Source: Nematostella vectensis (taxonomy: Eukaryota; Cnidaria; Anthozoa; Actiniaria; Edwardsiidae). Taken from it: a stretch of DNA of 64,000 bases. Made by a program: the position numbers and the translations under genes. Positions 1 through 30,209 of this stretch are shown in pieces (within the stretch, counting starts at the first letter, position 1; each line of letters opens with the position of its first letter). Below the pieces are notes generated by a model. That model was not told where the DNA came from, ran no database searches, and worked only from the letters and a program-made list of their open reading frames with translations. The stretch covers positions 12,560,856-12,624,855 of the forward strand of contig NC_064040.1 of NCBI RefSeq assembly GCF_932526225.1, in the 5' to 3' direction.

Positions 1-2646
1 GTTACAGCGGTTACATTGAATCATATAAATCACGTTTTTAGTATTGCAGGTTATGTGGGAGGTTATAGGTCGTGTTTCACCTGTTGAGAAAAATGTGTAG
101 CTTGTAAGGCCATCGGTTCTAATATAGGGGCAGGTTAGGCAGTTTTTTTCGCAACGGAAAGCACCGGGAGGTTGGTTGGTGGGAGAGCGGTCGGAAGGTA
201 GCTTGGCTTTAACGAGGATGTCGCGGAGGTTAGGTGAGCGGCGAAAGGCGACAAGAGGGGGCTCAGTGAAAACCTTATGGCATCGCTTAGACGAGAGTAG
301 AAGGTTGTAGTTTCTACGGATTATGTTGTTGATGTTAGGTAGTGTAGGGTTATAGGTAGTGACAAAGGGGATGCGACGGGAGTTTTTGTGGTTGTTATTA
401 TTAGGGCGTAGGGCGTCAATGCGGGAAATGTTAGCAACGCGTAGGATTTGTCTCTTGAGAAAAGCGGGTTTATAGCCACGCTTGAGGAGGTAGTTGGTGA
501 GTTCATTGCAGCGGTTATTAAAGCTTTCTTCTGTAGAACAAATGCGGCGAATACGGAGGGCGAGGCTATAGGGGATGGCCTTTTTGGTGTGATGAGGATG
601 GCAAGATGAAAAAAGAAGGTGTTGGTGTTTGTCAGTAGGTTTGGAGTAGAGGTCAGTTTCGATTTTACTATTAACAAGGGAGACATTAACGTCAAGAAAA
701 GGTACATTGTTATAGGAGTGGGAGCTTGTAAATTTAATGGTGGGGTGTAGATTGTTAAGATAATCTACAAAAGCGTTCAATTTGTCTAGGCCCTCAGTCC
801 ATACAACAAAAATATCGTCGATGTATCTTAACCACGTATGGGGTTTGTAGGGGGCGTCACGCAAAGCGTTGGTTTCAAATAGACCAAGAAAGAGACAGGC
901 GAAAGAGGGTGCCATGCGTGTGCCCATTGCGGTGCCATGCTTCTGGAGGTAGTGTTTGTCATTAAAGGAGAAGTTGTTCATTTGGAGGATCATGCGGATT
1001 AAATCACAAATAGTGCCAGCAGGGATGGGGTTAGTGTTACATGTGCGAAGGAAGTGGTGACAAGCGTTGATGCCATCATTATGTGGAATATTAGTATAGA
1101 GGCTAGAGACGTCGAGTGTGACCAGGAGAGAGTCTGTTGGTAGGTTGCTGAGTGTTAATAAAATGTTTAAGAAGTGGTTAGTGTCTTTAACGTATGATGG
1201 AAGTTTACTTACTAATGGCTGGAGGTAGTAGTCTACAAATTCTGAGATGCGTTCGGTGGGGTGGGAGTTAGAGGAAATAATGGGGCGTCCAGGATTACCA
1301 TGTTTATGTATTTTAGGGAGTATGTAAAACCGTCCAGGTTTAGAGTCTTTGGGTGTGAGGTAGGATTTAGTGTCCTGATTAATTATTCCGTCCGTGTGCA
1401 TTCGGTTGATGTAAGTTGTGACTCGTTTTTGTATGTCATTAGTAATGTCGGCATCTAATTGTGTGTAGAATTTAGTGTCATTAAGTTGTCTATTACATTC
1501 ATTAATATACCAGTCTTTGTCCATTACGACTGTGCCGGATCCTTTGTCTGCGGGTTTGATTATGATGTCTTGTCTTTGGTTGAGTTGTGTTAAAGCGTTA
1601 CGTTCACCAGGTGTGATGTTAGAGCGAGTCTTGTTAAGTGTAGAGTTTTGTATCTGTAGTTTGACAGAATTAAGGAAGGTGTCGAGTGAGTTATCCCTGC
1701 CTGAGGAGGGAGTCCAAGTGCTTTTGTTACGGAAAGGGTTAAATGAACTGTCAAAAGAGAGAGTATCATTATCATTGGGTTTGTCTTCATTAAAGAAATA
1801 TTCAGCTAGTCGCATCCTACGATTGAAATCATATATATCAGCGTTGACTTGAGACCAGTCGATTTTGCGTGGTGTAGGGCAAAAGGTAAGGCCGCGAGCA
1901 AGAACAGAAGTTTCGTCGGGCGATAGAGAAGTGCTGGAGATGTTTATTACCGATGTGCTGTCAAGAGTAACAACGGAGTTGTTTTTACGTCGTCTTCGTC
2001 TACGGCGGCGTCGGCGCTGAGGGGCTGGTGTCGCAACCGGTGGTGGGTTAGTATTAGGAGCGGCTTGGGGAGTAATAGTAGACGTATTATCGTTGTCGGG
2101 ATTAGGGAGATTACGGCGAGAATATTTGTTATTGCGGCGGTTTTCTAAGAGCGATTTGAGCGAGAGAGCCATGGAATCTAGTTTGCGACAGTAAAATATG
2201 TAAGCGTTGTTAGTACATGACCTTTCTAATAATGTTCTGTGATGGAGGAGTTCCTGAGATGATGCGGCGATCTTTCTATTGCACTCTCTTGTTAACAATT
2301 TTAGGTGCTTGGTAGCGGCGTTGCGTGAGATGAAGTACCATTGTCTGTTGAAGTTCCTATCGTGAGATCTTATTGGTGGTCGGGGCAGAATGGGTTGAGG
2401 TAGAAGGTTGTGCACTCTATAGAAGGTGAAGTTGATGAGGTGGTGCTGGAAGCGGACAAGTTTCAGCTGGATTTTTTTGGTCTTGTTGAATAGCGGAGTT
2501 AATGGGTAAATCAAGTTATCAGTTAAAGGTTGAGGGTCACTTGAGTCCATGAACATGTTTGTGACAGGTCCAGGGTTGGTTTCTATATCCATCGATTTTG
2601 CGATAAGGATTGGTAACACGAACAGCATGAAAATGGCGGGACGATT
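1..2646 (-). mobile_element. Inverted partial copy of the Penelope-like element (left palindrome arm)
   Basis: This arm is the reverse complement of 2661-5306: the open frames on the two strands mirror each other exactly about a centre near 2653.5 and give identical translations. It carries, on the minus strand, the N-terminal and reverse transcriptase part of the same ORF as the right arm, and it is still inside the ORF when it reaches the window edge, so its 3' end lies outside. Inverted or tandem partial copies are a known habit of Penelope-like elements. A foldback assembly or library artefact would look the same. Confidence 0.9.
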
Positions 2647-2667
2647 GTCCCGCCAATTTCAATCGTC
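2641..2667. repeat. Palindrome centre with 14-bp spacer
   Basis: The left arm ends at 2646 and the right arm starts at 2661. The unpaired 14 bp at 2647-2660 begins with gtcccgcc, which can pair with the adjacent ggcgggac of the left arm to form a small inner hairpin. The spacer plus the start of the right arm also reads as a short direct repeat (gtcccgcca...tttca). Such microhomology is compatible with a foldback or template-switch origin. Confidence 0.85.
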
Positions 2668-2678
2668 CCGCCATTTTC

Positions 2679-2741
2679 ATGCTGTTCGTGTTACCAATCC
2701 TTATCGCAAAATCGATGGATATAGAAACCAACCCTGGACCT
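2679..2741 (+). other. 2A-like ribosome-skipping sequence at the PLE N-terminus
   Basis: The first 21 codons encode a short hydrophobic leader (LFVLPILIA) followed by DIETNPGP. The match to the 2A consensus D-x-E-x-N-P-G-P is complete. Known 2A peptides cause skipping between the final G and P, here G20 and P21, so a 20-residue leader would be released and the enzyme would start at P21. N-terminal 2A sequences are known from CR1/L2-type non-LTR elements and some animal genes. Activity here is inferred. Confidence 0.8.
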
Positions 2742-5576
2742 GTCACAAACATGTTCATGGACTCAAGTGACCCTCAACCTTTAACTGATAACTTGATTTA
2801 CCCATTAACTCCGCTATTCAACAAGACCAAAAAAATCCAGCTGAAACTTGTCCGCTTCCAGCACCACCTCATCAACTTCACCTTCTATAGAGTGCACAAC
2901 CTTCTACCTCAACCCATTCTGCCCCGACCACCAATAAGATCTCACGATAGGAACTTCAACAGACAATGGTACTTCATCTCACGCAACGCCGCTACCAAGC
3001 ACCTAAAATTGTTAACAAGAGAGTGCAATAGAAAGATCGCCGCATCATCTCAGGAACTCCTCCATCACAGAACATTATTAGAAAGGTCATGTACTAACAA
3101 CGCTTACATATTTTACTGTCGCAAACTAGATTCCATGGCTCTCTCGCTCAAATCGCTCTTAGAAAACCGCCGCAATAACAAATATTCTCGCCGTAATCTC
3201 CCTAATCCCGACAACGATAATACGTCTACTATTACTCCCCAAGCCGCTCCTAATACTAACCCACCACCGGTTGCGACACCAGCCCCTCAGCGCCGACGCC
3301 GCCGTAGACGAAGACGACGTAAAAACAACTCCGTTGTTACTCTTGACAGCACATCGGTAATAAACATCTCCAGCACTTCTCTATCGCCCGACGAAACTTC
3401 TGTTCTTGCTCGCGGCCTTACCTTTTGCCCTACACCACGCAAAATCGACTGGTCTCAAGTCAACGCTGATATATATGATTTCAATCGTAGGATGCGACTA
3501 GCTGAATATTTCTTTAATGAAGACAAACCCAATGATAATGATACTCTCTCTTTTGACAGTTCATTTAACCCTTTCCGTAACAAAAGCACTTGGACTCCCT
3601 CCTCAGGCAGGGATAACTCACTCGACACCTTCCTTAATTCTGTCAAACTACAGATACAAAACTCTACACTTAACAAGACTCGCTCTAACATCACACCTGG
3701 TGAACGTAACGCTTTAACACAACTCAACCAAAGACAAGACATCATAATCAAACCCGCAGACAAAGGATCCGGCACAGTCGTAATGGACAAAGACTGGTAT
3801 ATTAATGAATGTAATAGACAACTTAATGACACTAAATTCTACACACAATTAGATGCCGACATTACTAATGACATACAAAAACGAGTCACAACTTACATCA
3901 ACCGAATGCACACGGACGGAATAATTAATCAGGACACTAAATCCTACCTCACACCCAAAGACTCTAAACCTGGACGGTTTTACATACTCCCTAAAATACA
4001 TAAACATGGTAATCCTGGACGCCCCATTATTTCCTCTAACTCCCACCCCACCGAACGCATCTCAGAATTTGTAGACTACTACCTCCAGCCATTAGTAAGT
4101 AAACTTCCATCATACGTTAAAGACACTAACCACTTCTTAAACATTTTATTAACACTCAGCAACCTACCAACAGACTCTCTCCTGGTCACACTCGACGTCT
4201 CTAGCCTCTATACTAATATTCCACATAATGATGGCATCAACGCTTGTCACCACTTCCTTCGCACATGTAACACTAACCCCATCCCTGCTGGCACTATTTG
4301 TGATTTAATCCGCATGATCCTCCAAATGAACAACTTCTCCTTTAATGACAAACACTACCTCCAGAAGCATGGCACCGCAATGGGCACACGCATGGCACCC
4401 TCTTTCGCCTGTCTCTTTCTTGGTCTATTTGAAACCAACGCTTTGCGTGACGCCCCCTACAAACCCCATACGTGGTTAAGATACATCGACGATATTTTTG
4501 TTGTATGGACTGAGGGCCTAGACAAATTGAACGCTTTTGTAGATTATCTTAACAATCTACACCCCACCATTAAATTTACAAGCTCCCACTCCTATAACAA
4601 TGTACCTTTTCTTGACGTTAATGTCTCCCTTGTTAATAGTAAAATCGAAACTGACCTCTACTCCAAACCTACTGACAAACACCAACACCTTCTTTTTTCA
4701 TCTTGCCATCCTCATCACACCAAAAAGGCCATCCCCTATAGCCTCGCCCTCCGTATTCGCCGCATTTGTTCTACAGAAGAAAGCTTTAATAACCGCTGCA
4801 ATGAACTCACCAACTACCTCCTCAAGCGTGGCTATAAACCCGCTTTTCTCAAGAGACAAATCCTACGCGTTGCTAACATTTCCCGCATTGACGCCCTACG
4901 CCCTAATAATAACAACCACAAAAACTCCCGTCGCATCCCCTTTGTCACTACCTATAACCCTACACTACCTAACATCAACAACATAATCCGTAGAAACTAC
5001 AACCTTCTACTCTCGTCTAAGCGATGCCATAAGGTTTTCACTGAGCCCCCTCTTGTCGCCTTTCGCCGCTCACCTAACCTCCGCGACATCCTCGTTAAAG
5101 CCAAGCTACCTTCCGACCGCTCTCCCACCAACCAACCTCCCGGTGCTTTCCGTTGCGAAAAAAACTGCCTAACCTGCCCCTATATTAGAACCGATGGCCT
5201 TACAAGCTACACATTTTTCTCAACAGGTGAAACACGACCTATAACCTCCCACATAACCTGCAATACTAAAAACGTGATTTATATGATTCAATGTAACCGC
5301 TGTAACCTTCAATATATTGGGGAAACTAAACGCAAATTAAAAGAACGCTTTAATGACCACCGCAGAACTGTAGACTCTCAATCTCGATCCATACCAACCC
5401 ACGCCGCTGAACACTTCCTAAAACCCAACCACTCAGCTTCTGACATAGAGCTAATACCTATTGAAAAAATAAGAAATAACCGCGACTCCATCCGCAAAGC
5501 AAGAGAAGCCACATTGATAGCTCGCGCTGGCACTCTTGAACCCGGTGGCCTCAACCGGCGTGAAGAAACCGTTTAG
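2679..5576 (+). CDS. Penelope-like element polyprotein: reverse transcriptase plus GIY-YIG endonuclease
   Basis: An intact 965-codon ORF encodes the enzyme that copies a Penelope-like retroelement into the genome. Residues 14-21 read DIETNPGP, a 2A-like ribosome-skipping motif directly after a hydrophobic leader. A run of about ten arginines lies near residue 205 and could be a nuclear signal. The RT block starts near residue 358 (KPADKGSGTVV). It continues with PGRPIIS, the catalytic LDVSSLYTNIP near 505, GTAMGTRMAP, and YIDD near 602. A cysteine pair motif (CEKNCLTCPY) near 827 precedes a GIY-YIG endonuclease domain from about 865 (IYMIQC, YIGET, ERFNDHRR). The RT plus C-terminal GIY-YIG order is diagnostic of endonuclease-bearing PLEs. 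The clade (Neptune-, Poseidon- or other-like) is not decided. There are no internal stops, so this copy may be young. Confidence 0.95.
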   Translation: MLFVLPILIAKSMDIETNPGPVTNMFMDSSDPQPLTDNLIYPLTPLFNKTKKIQLKLVRFQHHLINFTFYRVHNLLPQPILPRPPIRSHDRNFNRQWYFISRNAATKHLKLLTRECNRKIAASSQELLHHRTLLERSCTNNAYIFYCRKLDSMALSLKSLLENRRNNKYSRRNLPNPDNDNTSTITPQAAPNTNPPPVATPAPQRRRRRRRRRRKNNSVVTLDSTSVINISSTSLSPDETSVLARGLTFCPTPRKIDWSQVNADIYDFNRRMRLAEYFFNEDKPNDNDTLSFDSSFNPFRNKSTWTPSSGRDNSLDTFLNSVKLQIQNSTLNKTRSNITPGERNALTQLNQRQDIIIKPADKGSGTVVMDKDWYINECNRQLNDTKFYTQLDADITNDIQKRVTTYINRMHTDGIINQDTKSYLTPKDSKPGRFYILPKIHKHGNPGRPIISSNSHPTERISEFVDYYLQPLVSKLPSYVKDTNHFLNILLTLSNLPTDSLLVTLDVSSLYTNIPHNDGINACHHFLRTCNTNPIPAGTICDLIRMILQMNNFSFNDKHYLQKHGTAMGTRMAPSFACLFLGLFETNALRDAPYKPHTWLRYIDDIFVVWTEGLDKLNAFVDYLNNLHPTIKFTSSHSYNNVPFLDVNVSLVNSKIETDLYSKPTDKHQHLLFSSCHPHHTKKAIPYSLALRIRRICSTEESFNNRCNELTNYLLKRGYKPAFLKRQILRVANISRIDALRPNNNNHKNSRRIPFVTTYNPTLPNINNIIRRNYNLLLSSKRCHKVFTEPPLVAFRRSPNLRDILVKAKLPSDRSPTNQPPGAFRCEKNCLTCPYIRTDGLTSYTFFSTGETRPITSHITCNTKNVIYMIQCNRCNLQYIGETKRKLKERFNDHRRTVDSQSRSIPTHAAEHFLKPNHSASDIELIPIEKIRNNRDSIRKAREATLIARAGTLEPGGLNRREETV

Positions 5577-5830
5577 CTACTTAGTAATCCACACCACCCT
5601 ATTTACCATCTTCCATAAGTCACTAAATTACTATTTTTACCTTTTGTTAGTTAATCATCAATGAACTTTGTACTTTGTCACTCAATTACTATTTTTACCT
5701 TTTGTTAGTTAATCATCAATGAACTTTGTACATATACTAGCTATAACATGCCATTGTAACTCATTTATAACCTGAAGAAGGCAGGTATTGGCCTGCCGAA
5801 ATATCGTTCTAAAAAACATAAATCTGCGTT
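5577..5830 (+). mobile_element. PLE 3' untranslated region with a 53-bp tandem repeat
   Basis: After the ORF stop there are two nearly identical copies of a roughly 53-bp segment (attactatttttacc...caatgaactttgta) at about 5630-5735. A stem-loop at 5772-5801 follows. The element probably ends soon after 5830; the exact terminus and target-site duplication were not resolved. Confidence 0.65.
5772..5810 (+). ncRNA. Candidate hammerhead-like ribozyme core in the PLE tail
   Basis: The sequence has CTGAAGA (matching the CUGANGA core), then a six-pair stem (ggcagg with cctgcc, loop tattgg), then GAAA. Hammerhead ribozymes are established components of Penelope-like elements, which supports the call. 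One extra A separates the core from stem II, and I could not find convincing stems I and III or a cleavage site. This may be a degenerate or minimal form, or simply a 3' hairpin. Confidence 0.35.
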
Positions 5831-5839
5831 GTTGTCGAC

Positions 5840-7649
5840 TTTTTCTTTTAAAGGTTTTAACAGAGACAGTCAGGAAATCAAAGATGCCTGGAAATTTAAA
5901 AAAAAAACGTCAAATGTTCAACGAGCATCACGTATCACGCCTGAGGGCTTTGTGAACCACGTGAATGAAGGACGGCTTGTGTCCACCTCCTAAAGCATTC
6001 CAAATCCCCCCGGGATAACCTCATTGTCTCTAAATCAGTGAGCTTAAACACGACAAGCTGTACCATCGCGTTGTTTAGACTTTGTTCTAGTATACCAAGA
6101 GTCCGAGTCTTTTTTAAGAAGTTCGTTTATGTTTTTGAGTGTGTTACGGAATTTCACTTATTGTTAGTTAACACAGGTGGTGATTCATAGCTAGTGTTTT
6201 CGGCTCGAGCCTTAGTTTATTCGTTTTTGTTCGGCTAAGACCCGAATACACAGAACTTTACACACCAGGTAATTAGAGCGACAATTCAAAACCAGCAAGA
6301 GATTTCATTCAAATTAAAAAGATTCCAATATTCTCATTTCTATCGGCTAATTTATCATTTCATGATTCTTTAAACCAATGTCATAAGTGTTTTGATTGTA
6401 GAATATAATAATCATCAGTTGACTTCGTGATACGACCCCAAAATACGCCTTTTTTACAGGTGTGCTTTAATTTGAATACCAATTGTTAAGGCACGCGACC
6501 TTACTTGGTTCGATAACTTAAACACACGTGGTGCTATTGAATGCTTTTTTCTCCTCTAATGCGTCGCTTTGTTTTAAATGTAAACTACTCTTCGTGTGAA
6601 TTAACTTCTAGACAGACTACTTGTCTTTGGCCTGAAGTCAACCACAACCCTCAAATTTATTCCGAGTTTGCATTTTGGAGACCATATTTTCAGCCACCAA
6701 ATCTCTAATTTTTTGACCCCCAAGTTCGGCGGCGCGCTTTCCACTTGTAAACTTAATGTATATTCACTCGAGTGGAACTTTGTAATAAGTGAAATTCGCA
6801 TAAAATTTGCGCGTCTGAAACACACGGTAATCAAAGTGTTTTAGTTTTCAATAACTATTCTGTATTTATATTTTAGATTTTTTGGCGCTGAATTCATTGG
6901 TGATATAATTCTGTTTCGTGTTTCAACTGTCCTGGAGCCATGTGGTCGCTTTTGTTGTTTTGAAGAGATAGCTCGTTATCAAATCGTTTCATGGCAACCG
7001 ACCGAAAAAAGTTATATGAACTTTCGTATGCAAATTACAATGTCGTTAAACCGTTATTTATCTGCGCTTAAAACATTAACTATTAAAGCTTATCACTTTT
7101 ACTGCGAACTTTATTCATTAATACTATGCGTCTTCGATCTTTCTTTCGGACTTTTAAATGTGTTTACATAATTATAAGGCTATGAACTTTACCTACATCA
7201 AATTAAAACTCGATATATCTGCTATTGAGAAAACTGCCTTTTTCTCTGACAAGAAATAAATCCAACGAACACTTTAAATAGTTCTAAATGTTGGACTGGC
7301 GCCGTATAATCCCCTCTCTCCCTTGACTATGGTTAACTAGATGTCTGAGGCACAAGCTTCAAACCATTGTTATCGTCTATTGTAATTTTGAATTGTAACG
7401 AGCTCTTATCAATTACAAGGGGTTTCTTTGGGTGTCGTGTCAGCTCAAATTAGAGCAACGGGGTCCTTTGGCCTACACATTAGGCGAGCGAGCTGCTAAA
7501 GGCAAGCATCACTATGCAAGCACCTCTTCACTAGCTCTACACACTTGCTAACATACCCTGCATTGCACTGCGGAGTGGTACAGAAAGATTAGATTCACAA
7601 GTTGGAGAAATTGGGAAGATTTGTCAGAGAGACCGCATATTGCGAGCGA
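5840..7649. other. Intergenic region upstream of Jagged, no gene seen
   Basis: No coding exon, tRNA or clear repeat was recognised. It is AT-rich single-copy-looking sequence between the retroelement and the first Jagged coding exon. The promoter and 5'UTR of Jagged should lie in its right part, but I see no decisive core-promoter motif. Confidence 0.5.
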
Positions 7650-7660
7650 ATGATTCAAGC

Positions 7661-7664
<4 letters not shown>
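7650..7664 (+). promoter_or_regulatory. Four-codon upstream ORF overlapping the Jagged start codon
   Basis: ATG ATT CAA GCA TGA starts 11 nt before the Jagged ATG and its stop TGA overlaps that ATG (ATGA). If the 5'UTR includes this stretch, it could lower translation or permit termination-reinitiation. No transcript start is known from the sequence alone. Confidence 0.5.
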
Positions 7665-27061
<19,397 letters not shown>

Positions 27062-29160
27062 TCCAGAGTAAATAAATATTATATATATATTATTTAGATC
27101 TATGAAAATACACATATACTGTTTAAAAATTGTAGAAGATTATTCAACTCCAGGCAGATGCCTATTACACGGTTCATGGCGTCATACTGGTTGTTATGAT
27201 ATTCGAATGCCAATGTAGGAGGCTTCCGTTTGGAGGCATTGTTGTTAGAACACTCACCGTTTAGAATATTTTATAGTACCTCATGTTATAAACGTTAGGT
27301 CTTGATAGGTCTAGAGGTATCAGTGTTTTAAGGAAGATGTAAATATGTATATGAACGTTATTATTTAATATTTAAATACTGTGTAGTTCAAGTTGGACCA
27401 ACAGAACGTTTCCGTGCGGATCTGCGCGGCTTCCATGCACATCAATTTGCACTCCTTAAATCTTGGAAAATATTTTTCGAGAACCGCTCTTGGAAAATAC
27501 TTTTAGAAGAACTGCCCTCTAGACTTCTACTAGACTTAGAAGATCCCATAAAGAAAACAATTTCCTAGAGAAGCTCTCCCACTGAAGGGTATAATTTTCT
27601 TTGAATTATGTATACTGAAATGTTACTATCCCTGAAAGTTTTACTTTTTGTAAGTGAATAGTTGATCCTTTAGGCCATCGGTATTGTTGATAATACTTCG
27701 TTGCTATAGAAATTATTATTTACGTTTAATCGTCAAAGTACTGGTTTATAGTACTAGGTTGCCTTCTGTCGTGTTTCCTACCAGTATATAGCGTGTTCGC
27801 TGGTTTGTAAGATACCGATTTATAGTAATATTAGATTTGTAAAAAGATTTTTTTTTATAAAACTAGGGTTTCTTGTTCTAAAATTTTCTAAATGCGTGGA
27901 TTAAATCTTTGTTAAGAGTGTGAAATATCTTAGAGTATTTTTGTATTATTCAGAAAAAGTCAAATTCGTAGGTCAAGAATCTGATTCTTGTTTTGTAAGC
28001 TCCATGCAAGCTGCTCAATATCCATCGCTGCATAATCGCGAAGCTATCGCTTTCAAGCTTTTAGGATGCGCGAGAGCTTAAGAAAAATGCTTTCTGTTAT
28101 GTTATGTTCCCTGTAAACCCCAAACCTAGCTTGTCTAGATTTACGTTTCATTGTAAAAGAAGTTATGGGATAAAGACCTAGTGTTATTGTAGGGTAATAC
28201 GCAACAATAAGATTACAATGAACGGTTTCTTCATGTCTTCAAATTCTACAAAATAAGAGGCCCTTGTATTGACCGAGAGGTACTCCAACCAGATCACGTG
28301 TCATTCATGCTGTTAACCGTCGACTATTTTATTGCAAAGTACGAACGATTAAGAACAAAATAGGTAACAGAAAAGGATTGTAGCAGGAGAGGTTAAGGTA
28401 AAATAAGTAAAAATCTCATTGTACAGACTATTTAAAATATATAGTGTAAATTAAAATGCACTTATTAAGGAAGGCCTTAGATTGGTACGAACTTTTCAAG
28501 AAACAGTTTTCGACTTAAGCCTTTCTTGGAAAGTTCGTGCTGAGTTTGGCATATAGTGAGGCCAATTAGTTCGGAAATAATTCATTGTGAAATCTCTCAC
28601 AATTGATTGGTAGAAATGCTCTTCGTGTCAGGAGACTAAAAAACAACAACTCTGAGATGCCCCGGTACATCTCTGATTCTAGAAAGGAAATATACTTGAT
28701 AATATTTTAGATTTATGCTAGACTATTCCTGAAATAACTATCCTAGAACGTCTAGAGAATTTCTTTGCTCTTTCCTTTTATTAAAAAACTTCTAGAACGC
28801 TTCTGTCATTAAGAGCATTTCAATCACTTTGGAAGGTCCTAGAACTTCTAGGAGTCATCGTAAAAAGTTTTTAGTGCATGCGTAAACTCCTGGCACTGGG
28901 TATAGTAAGACAGGGCGATTATATGCTTGCCTTTGGTCGTTTGTCGTTGAATTGTAGTATATCGTCCGGTGGGAAGCCGTTCGATTTTGCGTTTTGGGTT
29001 GTATTAATGCAGACCTTATCAATAACTTAAAAGCGCAGCCCAGGTACGACCTTCGCGTTCGTCATTAAGCTAGCTGCTGGCCATCTGCAACGTTAGTTAG
29101 TTGCGTCTACTGCATAACGCCTTGTATTGACACAAATAAAATACTGAAATGAAAGTCATG
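27062..29160 (+). other. Probable Jagged 3'UTR
   Basis: No coding signal is seen. AATAAA at 27071 is only 10 nt after the stop and seems too early. AATAAA at 29135-29140, followed by a GT-rich stretch, is a better end, which would give a 3'UTR of about 2.1 kb. A Pumilio-type TGTAAATA lies at 27338-27345. Extent is inferred. Confidence 0.45.
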
Positions 29161-29191
29161 TGTATTGGTGAACTGCGCTAGATTAGACAAA

Positions 29192-29267
29192 TGGGGGAAC
29201 TAAATACCCCTTTTTGTGAGACAGATGTTTGGGGGAACTAAATACCCCTTTTTGTGAGACAGATGTT
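29192..29267. repeat. 38-bp tandem duplication
   Basis: Two identical copies of a 38-bp unit (tgggggaactaaatacccc...gacagatgtt). Each unit can form a small ggggaactaaatacccc hairpin. It lies just past the predicted Jagged polyadenylation site. Confidence 0.9.
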
Positions 29268-29899
29268 ATCATCTTTTTCACCGGTCTGAGAGGGAGAAGG
29301 GTAAAACATGAAGTTCCCGGATCTCTCTCCCTAGTTCTATCCTTAGTCCTTAGTGTCTAGCGACTGCCCTTTCTCCCTCGAGAACCAAAGCGATTTTCAG
29401 TGAAAGCTGACACATACAAAAAATAACAAAGCATAATATATTCGTACGAGGTTGCACCACTGGAAATTATTGCCCAAGAAACTTTTAAATCTCTAGAAAC
29501 ATGTTCAGCCGTATCATTGTTATATGGACAATACTCCAATTCGCAGGCTTCAGACATCAAATGACCCGGATACCCTGTCTTTTTACTGAATTTACGGTCA
29601 GTTTTGTAGAACATTCGTTTTTCTGTGGATGATATTAGCTATGAATTATCGTACACATATCCAACACTGAATAAACTTTAAAAAAGCCAATCATACGCAT
29701 CAAATCAGTGCGTGGTCAACAGCCGCTTCGCTCTCAAACGAGAGAGTGGGTTACTCTTCAAAATGGCGCTGGGAAATATGAATTAAAGTATTGATAAGCG
29801 AAAATCACACCACTAAGCTATCGCGGTTCTTTAAACCGTGATGGGGTCTTCAAAAACATGTCTTGTGTGTCACCTAAGACTTGCACTATTTCAAGCTTC

Positions 29900-30209
29900 T
29901 CAAAGTGAAGTTCTAGATAACGAGGCCATCACTGCCGCTGTGCTTGGAGATGATGCCACTTGGAAAACTTCAGATGCAGCTCTCCTTCCGGTCTCTATAG
30001 CAGCCTGGACAGTAGCGGGGTTTGTCACGTGAGTTGCCTCTCCCGCGAAAAACAAGCGACCGCTGACAGGTTTGGCAAGATCGCTGCGCATTCCGTACGC
30101 ATGCGCGCTGGATGCACTGTAGCCACCTCTGACGTAAGGATGTTTGGACCAATGGTAGTACACGCAACTCATAAAGCATTGGGAGGCTGGGCGAGGGTTT
30201 TCATGGGAA
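29900..30209 (-). CDS. Amine oxidase exon 8: C-terminal FAD motif
   Basis: Encodes WSKHPYVRGGYSASS, LFFAGEATHVTNPATVQAAIETG and the C-terminus. GEATH is the conserved flavin-contacting motif. The stop is TGA at 29900-29902. Confidence 0.95.

Noticed and set aside
321-4986. Mirror-image open frames of 65-128 codons on both strands of the palindrome
   Set aside because: They are antisense or shifted-frame shadows of the Penelope-like ORF and its inverted copy.
29900-29908. Peroxisomal targeting signal at the amine oxidase C-terminus
   Set aside because: Ends TSL, which does not fit the S-K-L type consensus well enough.
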